This document shows, piece after piece, positions 23,965-31,044 of a DNA stretch of 45,755 nt. A program made the position numbers and the translations under genes. Source of the stretch: an uncultured Parabacteroides sp. GTDB taxonomy: Bacteria; Bacteroidota; Bacteroidia; Bacteroidales; Tannerellaceae. Where the stretch lies: the NCBI GenBank assembly GCA_949298575.1, contig CASFXH010000021.1, positions 1 to 45,755 of the forward strand, in the 5' to 3' direction. Below the pieces are notes generated by a model. The model made no database searches. It saw nothing but the letters and a program-made list of their open reading frames with translations, and had not been told where the DNA came from. Within the stretch, counting starts at the first letter, position 1; every line of letters begins with the position of its first letter.

Positions 23965-24006
23965 TTGTTTAGCTATACAATATGTATGTTTGAGTCTGCG
24001 CAGACT
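23965..24006 (+). promoter_or_regulatory. Promoter and palindromic operator of the PII/AmtB operon
   Basis: TTG at 23965-23967, 17 bases, then TATGTTTG at 23985-23992. Immediately after comes the 14-bp perfect palindrome AGTCTGCGCAGACT (23993-24006), covering the likely transcription start, so a repressor there would block initiation. Inference: nitrogen-responsive control. Confidence 0.55.
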
Positions 24007-24040
24007 AATGTTAAGGTAACAGTATGTATGATTAAAAACA

Positions 24041-24778
24041 ATGAAGGTTATGATTGGAATGTTACAACACAAGGCTATGGCATTGGTCGGTTGTCTGATG
24101 CTGTGTCCGGTCGCCACGATGGCGCAGGATAAGGTCACGGCCGATGTGGGTGCGGAACTGGTGAGCGGCTATATCTGGCGCGGGCAGGACTTGGGAAACG
24201 TGAGTCTGCAACCTGCGCTGTCTGTCAGCTACAAGGGCTTGTCCCTGAGCGGATGGGGGTCAGTAGGTTTTGATAAGGATGACACGAAGGAGTTTGACTT
24301 GACCTTGGGGTATGCCGTCGGAGGCTTCCACGTGGCGGTCACGGACTATTGGTTCAACAACGGCGCGGGTTACTTCCATTACGGGGCGCGCAACACGGCC
24401 CACGTGTTCGAGGCCAACCTCGGATACGACTTCGGTTTCCTGTCCGCCAACTGGTACACCAACTTCGCGGGAAACGACGGCGTAGACCGCAAAGGCCATC
24501 GGGCCTATTCCTCCTACCTCTCGCTGGCCGCCCCTTTCCGCCTGGGCGGACTGGACTGGACGGCGGAGATTGGGGCAGTTCCCTGGGCCACCAGTTTCTA
24601 CAACGCCACGGCGGACAACCCGGCAGGGGCCGGCGGATTCGAGGTGTCCCACGTCAGCATCGGCGCCTCCAAGGCCATCCGCATCACGGAGCATTATTCC
24701 CTGCCGCTCTTCGCAAAGATGACGTGGAACCCCGCCACGGAAGGCGCGTACTTCGTGTTCGGACTACGTTTATTCTAA
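24041..24778 (+). CDS. Outer-membrane beta-barrel protein linked to PII/AmtB (TorF/TIGR02001-like)
   Basis: A 245-residue protein with a signal peptide ending near VATMAQ (about residue 29). The mature part is built of amphipathic beta-strands with frequent aromatic ends (GYIWRGQDLGN, LSLSGWGSVGFD, FHVAVTDYWFNN, GAYFVFGLRLF) and the C-terminal Phe of outer-membrane barrels. The SGYIWRGQDL segment recalls TorF-like barrels. It is the first gene before PII and Amt, suggesting a channel or sensor for nitrogen compounds. No transport substrate can be named. Confidence 0.75.
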   Translation: MKVMIGMLQHKAMALVGCLMLCPVATMAQDKVTADVGAELVSGYIWRGQDLGNVSLQPALSVSYKGLSLSGWGSVGFDKDDTKEFDLTLGYAVGGFHVAVTDYWFNNGAGYFHYGARNTAHVFEANLGYDFGFLSANWYTNFAGNDGVDRKGHRAYSSYLSLAAPFRLGGLDWTAEIGAVPWATSFYNATADNPAGAGGFEVSHVSIGASKAIRITEHYSLPLFAKMTWNPATEGAYFVFGLRLF

Positions 24779-24810
24779 CCACAAATCAATATATTTAATA
24801 GGTATAGTTT

Positions 24811-25167
24811 ATGAAGAAGATTGAAGCCATCATCCGACGTTCCCGCTTCGAGGACGTGAAGGAAGCCCTACTGGCCGCCGACATCGAGTGGTTCTCCTAC
24901 TACGACGTGCGCGGCGTGGGCAAGACCCGCGAAGGACGCATCTATCGCGGAGTAGTGTATGACACCAGTTCCATCGAGCGGACTTTGCTCTCCATCGTGG
25001 TACGCGACAAGAATGTGGAGAAGACCGTGCAGGCCATCCTGCAGGCCGCGCGCACGGGCGAGATAGGCGACGGGCGCATCTTTATCCTGCCCGTGGAAGA
25101 CTCCATCCGCATCCGCACCGGCGAACGGGGGGACATCTCGCTCTACAACGCCGAACTGGAGAAATAA
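24811..25167 (+). CDS. Nitrogen regulatory protein P-II (GlnB/GlnK family)
   Basis: A 118-residue trimeric signal protein. It starts MKKIEAIIRRSRFEDVKEAL; the T-loop reads REGRIYRGVVY, keeping the Tyr equivalent to Tyr51; the B-loop is AARTGEIGDGRIF and the C-loop SIRIRTGERG. It binds ATP/ADP and 2-oxoglutarate and, by its place 33 bases before amt, is likely the GlnK-type blocker of that transporter. Confidence 0.95.
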   Translation: MKKIEAIIRRSRFEDVKEALLAADIEWFSYYDVRGVGKTREGRIYRGVVYDTSSIERTLLSIVVRDKNVEKTVQAILQAARTGEIGDGRIFILPVEDSIRIRTGERGDISLYNAELEK

Positions 25168-25199
25168 ACTGAATACTGCCAACTTAAAAGTAAAGAACT

Positions 25200-26465
25200 A
25201 TGGATACAACTACTCTATTACTTGATACCGGCAACACGGCATGGCTGATTGTTGCCACGATATTAGTCTTGCTGATGACCATTCCGGGTATCGCCCTGTT
25301 CTACGGAGGGCTGGTGCGACAGAAGAACGTGCTGAGCATCATCATGCAAAGCCTGCTGATTGTAGCCGTCGTCAGCATCATTTGGGTGTCTTTCGGTTAC
25401 AGCTTCGTGTTCGGCACCAGCCTGGTGGAAAGCGGCAGCCCGCTGGGAGCCGTCATAGGGGGCTTCGACAAGGTATTCCTCCGTGGTATCACGCTCGACA
25501 CGCTTGCGGCCGGACAAATCCCGGAACTGCTCTTCGTCCTGTTCCAATGCATGTTTGCCGTCATCACGCCGGCACTGATACTGGGCTCCTTTGCCGAGCG
25601 CGTCAAGTTCTCCGGCTTCCTGCTCTTCACGGTGCTATGGAGCGTGCTGGTCTACATTCCCATGGCGCATTGGGTATGGGGCGGCGGTTTCCTACAACAG
25701 ATGGGCGCCATCGACTTTGCCGGAGGCACGGTGGTGCATATCAATGCCGGCATCTCCGCCCTGGTAATGGCCCTCATGGTGGGCAGGCGCAGCGACTACA
25801 AGGCAGGGCATCCCATGACGCCCCACAACGTTACGTTTGTCTTCATGGGCACGGCCTTCCTCTGGTTGGGATGGTTCGGCTTCAATGCCGGCAGCGGCCT
25901 GTGTGCCGACGGCCTGGCGGCCAACGCCTTCCTGGTGACCCATCTGGCCACGTGCGTCGCCTCCCTGACGTGGATGGCCATCGACTGGATTCTGCATAGG
26001 AAGCCCACCACCGTAGGCGCCTGCACGGGAGCCGTGGCCGGACTGGTGGCCATCACTCCCGCCGCAGGCACGGTAGACATCCTGGGAGCCATCTGCATCG
26101 GGCTGCTTTCGTCCCTGGTATGCTTCTACATGGTGGCCGTGGTCAAGCCCAAGCTGGGGTATGACGACACGCTCGACGCCTTCGGCGTACACGGCATCGG
26201 CGGCATCGTCGGCTCCATCCTGACGGGCGTCTTCGCCACCCGGTTCATTTCGGGCGAGGGCGGCGTGGAAGGCGCGCTCTACGGCGACTGGCACCAGCTG
26301 TGGATACAGGTCTTCGCAACCCTCATCTCCATCGCCTTCAGCGCGGTGATGACCTTCATCCTGTTCAAGGTAACGGACAAATTGGTAGGCATCCGCGTAG
26401 ACAAGCGCGTGGAGGAAGAAGGGCTGGACATCTACGAGCACGGCGAGTCGGCCTACAACCGCTGA
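25200..26465 (+). CDS. amt: Ammonium transporter (Amt/Rh family)
   Basis: A 421-residue protein with about eleven transmembrane segments. Visible are GNTAWLIVATILVLLM, PGIALFYGGLVRQKNVL, MAHWVWGGGFLQQMGAIDFAG (split as two motifs), GGTVVHINAGISALV with the twin-His pore region, WFGFNAGSGL and DAFGVHGIGGIVGS. It conducts NH4+/NH3 across the inner membrane and is the last gene of the operon. No secretion signal is expected beyond the first membrane segment. Confidence 0.96.
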   Translation: MDTTTLLLDTGNTAWLIVATILVLLMTIPGIALFYGGLVRQKNVLSIIMQSLLIVAVVSIIWVSFGYSFVFGTSLVESGSPLGAVIGGFDKVFLRGITLDTLAAGQIPELLFVLFQCMFAVITPALILGSFAERVKFSGFLLFTVLWSVLVYIPMAHWVWGGGFLQQMGAIDFAGGTVVHINAGISALVMALMVGRRSDYKAGHPMTPHNVTFVFMGTAFLWLGWFGFNAGSGLCADGLAANAFLVTHLATCVASLTWMAIDWILHRKPTTVGACTGAVAGLVAITPAAGTVDILGAICIGLLSSLVCFYMVAVVKPKLGYDDTLDAFGVHGIGGIVGSILTGVFATRFISGEGGVEGALYGDWHQLWIQVFATLISIAFSAVMTFILFKVTDKLVGIRVDKRVEEEGLDIYEHGESAYNR

Positions 26466-26556
26466 CGCGAGGTGGCACAGCCGATGTAACGGCATTACAG
26501 AGAGGAACGTAACGCCGTTACAAGGCCTGTTGCCACGGTCGTTTTTTCGATTTATT

Positions 26557-26637
26557 ATAATGCCTATCGTGGCCTCCTTATAACCCAATTATAAGCGGCT
26601 CACTATTGGATTATAACAACCTCATGATAGGCATTAT
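26557..26637. repeat. Intergenic foldback element, copy A
   Basis: Outer arms ATAATGCCTATCGTG / CATGATAGGCATTAT (one mismatch) enclose inner arms TTATAACCCAAT / ATTGGATTATAA (one mismatch). GTTTTTTC and GAAAAAAC flank the outer arms. A related element with the same words (TAATGCCTAT, ATAACCCAAT, CCTCATGAT) lies at 45267-45355. It may also act as the end of the amt transcript. Confidence 0.75.
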
Positions 26638-26705
26638 GAAAAAACGGCTTTCGCTATTCAGGTCCTCCTCTATTTCTTTCGTACCCCGTTTCGTTTTATG
26701 ATATG

Positions 26706-27027
26706 TAAGTTTGAGTAATCGTTTAATCCTAAAAAAATGCGAGCTCTTAGCTGTAATGTGGTGGGAGTCCGTCTTGCTACAGTGTGGGGCGAAATCCACT
26801 CAGTGCGGCGGCAGCACTTCCCTATAGAACATTCTTTTTGTGCCGCAACCTTTTTTTGCGGCAACCTGTTGGGCGATCTAGCCTCAAACATTCGAATATC
26901 GCTTCGGTTGCGATCGGTCTCACGTCTGGATTCAAGCACTGCGCATATCGGAGTGCGTTTTGCCCGTCTCACAAATGAAGCCTTGATAATTTTCTTCCAT
27001 AATTCTAATCTCCTCTTGTTATTTTAG
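26706..27027 (+). ncRNA. Candidate structured RNA or small ORF of 96 codons
   Basis: A -7 box TAAGTTTG (26706-26713) precedes a stretch with a run of short hairpins: GTGG/CCAC, AGTGC/GCACT, TGCCGCAA/TTGCGGCA (26841-26863, T-rich loop), ATCGC/GCGAT and GCACT/AGTGC. The same DNA has an ORF from 26737 to 27027 whose product (starting MRALSCNVVGVRLATVWGEI) is rich in Arg, Ser and Leu and not recognised. Either a small protein or a structured transcript is possible; I favour neither strongly. Confidence 0.3.
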
Positions 27028-27084
27028 AAGGTAGTACGCAATTAAACAATACAAAATAGAATTGGCCTGAACTTTTCAGCACGT

Positions 27085-27121
27085 TTATGCTATAGTTTAG
27101 CATAAGCTATTTTTACTTTTG
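27085..27121 (+). promoter_or_regulatory. Promoter with overlapping dyad for the two-gene unknown cassette
   Basis: The -7 box TACTTTTG is at 27114-27121. An 8-bp perfect inverted repeat TTATGCTA/TAGCATAA (27085-27105, 5-base spacer) covers the -33 region, as expected for a repressor site. Confidence 0.55.
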
Positions 27122-27146
27122 CTCAGAAATCAAAAATAGAACAGTT

Positions 27147-27419
27147 ATGTTAGATTTGCATTCAAGAGATTTTATTATTTCCATCCATGAAGAGAAAGAT
27201 ATGGATAGATTGCGTGAGGTATTACAAATTGTAGAAGATGAAATCAAACACAATACGTACAACGAATTGATGCTGTTTGATTTTCGTGGTATGGATAAAT
27301 ATACATTGAATAAAGTGGATGATTTGATAGGTACGAGGCAACTTATCCTCAACAAAATGTTCCAGGCAACTCCGGCTGAAGTGGAACGTTTCAAAATAGT
27401 CAATGCGTTACTCAAGTAA
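27147..27419 (+). CDS. Hypothetical protein, first gene of a two-gene cassette
   Basis: A 90-residue, mostly helical, charged protein starting MLDLHSRDFIISIHEEKD. No family recognised and no signal peptide. The dyad over its promoter and the 12-base gap to a second unknown gene resemble autoregulated toxin-antitoxin or immunity pairs, but no toxin or HTH motif can be seen. AT-richer than the flanking core genes. Confidence 0.6.
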   Translation: MLDLHSRDFIISIHEEKDMDRLREVLQIVEDEIKHNTYNELMLFDFRGMDKYTLNKVDDLIGTRQLILNKMFQATPAEVERFKIVNALLK

Positions 27420-27431
27420 TTAACAGAACAA

Positions 27432-27947
27432 ATGTATCAACGTACCGCCGATTTTTATCGTGCACTGCTGAAATATGGGAAAGATGCCACATTTGATGAT
27501 GATTACAACGTAGAGGGTTCGCTCCAATATGCTTATAATGGGGAAGATTCTATTTTGTGTTTGGAGGAGGATCCGTATTATGGCTCTGATTTTAATTATA
27601 TGATAGACTTGATTGATTCATTCATATATCAAACCCACTACTATTCCCATGAAATCAATTCTGTTTCCATTGTTTACAAACTGGAACATACGCCCGATTG
27701 GACCAATGAGCAATTGGATTGCCTCGATCCTTTCGACGACGGGCAAAGCTGGGCGGAAGGTTGGTTACGCCATCCTAACCTGGATTCTATTTGCATGTGC
27801 TATGCGGTACACGACCTCTGTACGCATAAAGATTATTCAATTCCGGATTTTCTACGCCTCAACGACTTCTGGGTAGAAGCGAAAGTGGTTTGTCAACATA
27901 TCGTAGAACAAGATGGTACGCGATACGATCCATTCAAAGAGACATAA
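27432..27947 (+). CDS. Hypothetical acidic protein, second gene of the cassette
   Basis: A 171-residue protein, strongly acidic (for example TFDDDYNVEG and LDPFDDGQSWAEGW) and rich in Tyr and Trp. It has no signal peptide or membrane segment. Not recognised. Its acidity and partner gene are compatible with an immunity or DNA-mimic protein, which is speculation. A convergent hairpin follows. Confidence 0.65.
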   Translation: MYQRTADFYRALLKYGKDATFDDDYNVEGSLQYAYNGEDSILCLEEDPYYGSDFNYMIDLIDSFIYQTHYYSHEINSVSIVYKLEHTPDWTNEQLDCLDPFDDGQSWAEGWLRHPNLDSICMCYAVHDLCTHKDYSIPDFLRLNDFWVEAKVVCQHIVEQDGTRYDPFKET

Positions 27948-27951
27948 GTTA

Positions 27952-27972
27952 GTAAGCCTTTTTCAGGCTTAC
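27952..27972. terminator. Hairpin between convergent unknown genes
   Basis: GTAAGCCT/AGGCTTAC, an 8-bp perfect stem with loop TTTTC, between the + strand cassette and the - strand genes. No long T tract. Confidence 0.55.
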
Positions 27973-27984
27973 CAACTGGCTCTA

Positions 27985-28170
27985 TCAACTTCTTTTCTCC
28001 ATTTTAAAGTTCGAAAGCGCGCATCCATTTACCAGCTTAATGCCATACTTCCGTTCCATTTCTGCGCCGATTTCTTTGATCGTAGGTGAAGCGCTCGTTC
28101 CGCTTTTTACCACTTCAACCCAATGCCAATCGTTACTTTTCCCGTGACCTTTACGGCTGTTACACGCCAC
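27985..28170 (-). CDS. Small hypothetical protein with uncertain start
   Basis: Up to 61 residues from a GTG at 28170. The same frame stays open upstream to a TGA at about 28213 and reads plausibly there (KGTFYAKSFVACN), without an ATG. An ATG at about 28182 is in another frame and gives only 25 codons. Either a GTG start or a frameshift separates it from the gene upstream, whose stop is within about 35 bases. The product has basic and helical parts (KEIGAEMERKYGIKL) and is not recognised. Confidence 0.4.
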   Translation of the reverse strand: MACNSRKGHGKSNDWHWVEVVKSGTSASPTIKEIGAEMERKYGIKLVNGCALSNFKMEKRS

Positions 28171-28204
28171 AAATGATTTAGCATAAAACGTCCCTTTTAA
28201 TTGT

Positions 28205-29023
28205 TTATTCCTGCTTTGTCATAATCCGCTGGTATATTTCTTTCGCAATGTGCGAAATATTGCCATCCCAAGCACCCCTGCGTGAAAAGCCAATCACGTT
28301 CGGATAGTTTTCCGATATCAGAATATCATGTATTGAATGGTTTTTCCGCGGCGTATAGGTATAATCATGGAACGTTTGCGCGCCCATGCAAACCACCACC
28401 TTGGGGTCGAGCAATTTAACCATCTGATGTATGATCCTTACCATGTACCTCCGAACTTCCCATTCATTTTTCTGGCAATCTGCCGGCATCCTGTTTTCCC
28501 GACAAAGCTTCTTGCATAAAGAAATCAACGCATTGCCATTCGTGGTTGCTATGGGATATAAATTCAGATACATCATGCTCATCGGGCTTGTTTCTAAATT
28601 TTTAGCCCAATGTGGTTCTTTATTAGTCCCCTTTTCGTTGTCTTGTTTCGGATACACAAGGGATGCCAATTCATACAACAAATTGACAATTTTGCAAGGA
28701 AACGGATTGGCCATTGGCTTATTCAGCTCGAACCATTCACCTTTTCTTGCCGTATTCTCCCTAAAAAACATGATTTTTTCTTCCTTTAAATGCGGAGTAA
28801 GTGGCAAATCTTTTTTCAATCGCCAATAATCCCTGCCTCCAGCCGGATTATAGCCTAAAAACAAGATGTTAGGCTGATAAATCAAAGGACTTGGAGAAGC
28901 TTCGATACCTCTAAAATCATACTTCGTGCGGTAAAGTTCCTGCTTTTCCATCAGTACGTCGATGAGCGGCTTGTACTGGCTTTGCAATTCAAAAAAAGCC
29001 TGTTTTAATTCGGTTGCATTCAT
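28205..29023 (-). CDS. Uracil-DNA-glycosylase-superfamily-like protein
   Basis: A 272-residue protein with the order of a UDG-like alpha/beta fold: NILFLGYNPAGGRDYW (about 53-68) where the superfamily has its first active-site loop, MYLNLYPIATTNGNAL in the middle, LDPKVVVCMGAQTFHDY, and a late GFSRRGAWDGNISHIAKEI. The usual catalytic residues cannot be matched with confidence, so it may act on another substrate. It is followed by a small gene and faces the unknown cassette, suggesting an accessory or defence-type island. Confidence 0.5.
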   Translation of the reverse strand: MNATELKQAFFELQSQYKPLIDVLMEKQELYRTKYDFRGIEASPSPLIYQPNILFLGYNPAGGRDYWRLKKDLPLTPHLKEEKIMFFRENTARKGEWFELNKPMANPFPCKIVNLLYELASLVYPKQDNEKGTNKEPHWAKNLETSPMSMMYLNLYPIATTNGNALISLCKKLCRENRMPADCQKNEWEVRRYMVRIIHQMVKLLDPKVVVCMGAQTFHDYTYTPRKNHSIHDILISENYPNVIGFSRRGAWDGNISHIAKEIYQRIMTKQE

Positions 29024-29316
29024 ATCATTTCTTTTATTCTTTTGTTATATTTCCTTTCTGCGTGCAAAAATAATTCAGGAATGTGCCAAACCACAGCATA
29101 GATTCCTATTTTCTTCCAGTTCCTAAAGAAAACATGTATATAAAACAAAAGCGTTCCTGCTTATCCCACGTGCTAGACCTTCGCATCGCCTCTCAATCAA
29201 GGATAAGTGACGAAGAAAGTCCGCCCTTGCGATCCGTTCAAAAATACATTGCAGGGAAATAGAGATTCCCTCGGAGGGAAATTTTAGCTCTTCTTCTGCG
29301 AACATGAGGGATGGGC
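29024..29316. other. Intergenic stretch with no gene seen
   Basis: Between the UDG-like gene start and the DUF4301 terminator. A short minus-strand frame at 29123-29305 has no recognisable product. No strong repeat was found. Confidence 0.5.
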
Positions 29317-29361
29317 AAAAAAAGATGGCCGCGAACTTATTTGAAAAGATCCGCGGTCATC
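29317..29361 (-). terminator. Terminator of the DUF4301 gene
   Basis: On the minus strand GATGACCGCG pairs with CGCGGCCATC (10 bp, one G-U), followed by seven T. Confidence 0.88.
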
Positions 29362-29383
29362 CCAGAAAAATCATCTTGTTGTT

Positions 29384-30904
29384 TTATTGATGCTCCGGAC
29401 GTAGCAAGTCGTTGACGGTCTTGACGGGGTTGAAGGTCTCGATGGGAACTTCAACAAAGACCGTGTTCCAGTCGCTCATGGCACCGTTCCAGAGGCCCGG
29501 AAGCTCGAGCGCTTTCAGCTCGCGGCCGTCTTTGCTCTTGTAGGAGATGAAGCCCGTGTTCTTGTCCACGTAATCGGGCAAGTTGTATTTCTCGCCTTTG
29601 TAGTTTTTCAAGCCGCAAACCAAATCGACGGGGTTGAAGTGCGTGCCTTTTTCGAAGAGCGCCTTTTTCTCCGGGTCGTTCATGTCGATTTGTGAGCTTT
29701 CCAGGACTTGCGGGGAAATGGTTCCATCGGGGTTGACCGCCAGGAACGGGCCACCACCCGGCTCGCCGACGTTGCGTACCATGCCGCAGACACGGAGCGG
29801 GCGGAGGAGTTTACGCTTGATGTAGAGGATCAGCTCGGCGTCTTCCAAGTATTTGGTGTCCGGATTCTTGATGCAGAGCTCGTTTTGCAGGAAGGCGATC
29901 ATTTCCTCGACTTCCTCGTGCGTGTACTTGCCAGAGTCGATTTTCTCGAGGTATTTGAACATCTTCTCTTGTAAGGAGACCAATACGCCCGCCAGCAATT
30001 TCTTGTAGATCACCGTGGAGCATTTGAAGCTGTCAGGTACCACGTTGTCAATGTTCTTGATGAAGACGACGTCAGCGTCCACGTCGTTCAGGTTCTCAAT
30101 CAGCGCGCCATGGCCGCCAGGACGGAACAGGAGCTTGCCATTCTTGTCACGGAAAGGCTCGTTGTTCATGTCGACGGCGATCGTGTCGGTACTGGGCTTT
30201 TGGACGCTGAACGAGATGTCGTATTTCACCGAGAATTTATCCTCGTATTCCCCGACTTTTTGTTGTACCAATCGCTCGAAAAGTTGTTGGTGTTCCGGCG
30301 AGACGGTGAAGTGGATATTGACCTCGCCCGCGTTGTTCTTGGCGTACATGGCGCCTTCGGCCAAGTGCTCCTCCATCGCGGCGCGCGGCGCGTTGGGGTA
30401 ACTGTGGAAAAGGAGCAGGCCTTTCGGCAGCTGTCCATAGTTGAGTCCCTTGGCCTCGAGCAGCTCGCTGACGACTTCTTTGTATTGGCCGTCGGCGATC
30501 AGCGCCAAGACGCCTCGCCCCGTGTTTTCCTCGCACTTGGCGTTGAGCGCGCCGAAAAAGGCGAATTTCTCGATATCGTGGAAGAATTTCTTTTCGAAGT
30601 CGGTGGTCGGTACGTCATAATCGGCCGAAAGGAACCCGAAAAGATTCTTGAACATCCGGCTCGCCGCGCCGGAAGCGGGGACGAACTTCAGGATTTTCTT
30701 GTTTTTTGCAAGATAGGCGTCCCAAGCAGCCATATAGGTCGCTTGTGCCTCTTGGGGGATGACTTGGATCCCCTTCTCAACGGAAGCGGATGCCTTGATC
30801 TCAAGGAAAGGGAAGCCTTTCACGAAACATTGGAGTTGCTCCTCCACTTTGCTCTCACTGATTCCTTTGGCATTCAGTTGCTCTAAATCGTTTGCGCTTA
30901 ACAT
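29384..30904 (-). CDS. DUF4301 family protein
   Basis: About 506 residues from the ATG at 30904 (MLSANDLEQLNAKGISE), preferred to the farther upstream ATG at 31018 because that extension looks unlike protein and enters the divergent promoter region. Visible are FVPASGAASRMFKNLFGF, LLLFHSYPNAPRAAMEEHL, LLFRPGGHGALIENLNDVDADVVFIKNIDN (split in parts) and RVCGMVRNVGEPGGGPF. The pattern suggests a nucleotide-sugar-transferase-like fold of unknown activity. Single gene, divergent from relA. Confidence 0.88.
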   Translation of the reverse strand: MLSANDLEQLNAKGISESKVEEQLQCFVKGFPFLEIKASASVEKGIQVIPQEAQATYMAAWDAYLAKNKKILKFVPASGAASRMFKNLFGFLSADYDVPTTDFEKKFFHDIEKFAFFGALNAKCEENTGRGVLALIADGQYKEVVSELLEAKGLNYGQLPKGLLLFHSYPNAPRAAMEEHLAEGAMYAKNNAGEVNIHFTVSPEHQQLFERLVQQKVGEYEDKFSVKYDISFSVQKPSTDTIAVDMNNEPFRDKNGKLLFRPGGHGALIENLNDVDADVVFIKNIDNVVPDSFKCSTVIYKKLLAGVLVSLQEKMFKYLEKIDSGKYTHEEVEEMIAFLQNELCIKNPDTKYLEDAELILYIKRKLLRPLRVCGMVRNVGEPGGGPFLAVNPDGTISPQVLESSQIDMNDPEKKALFEKGTHFNPVDLVCGLKNYKGEKYNLPDYVDKNTGFISYKSKDGRELKALELPGLWNGAMSDWNTVFVEVPIETFNPVKTVNDLLRPEHQ

Positions 30905-31044
30905 TGTATTGTATTTAAAATTAAACTCACTGGGCAAATGTATAAAAATACTCTCAGATAGGCGTGGAATTCGGGGATAAAAAACTATTTTTACCGCAAG
31001 TTTTATGGCAGCCCGCATGGGCGGCAGGAAAAAGGAGGTGATTT

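Noticed and set aside
29384-31018. Longer start for the DUF4301 protein at 31018
   Set aside because: The extra 38 residues lie in the divergent promoter region and do not look like family sequence; ATG at 30904 fits.
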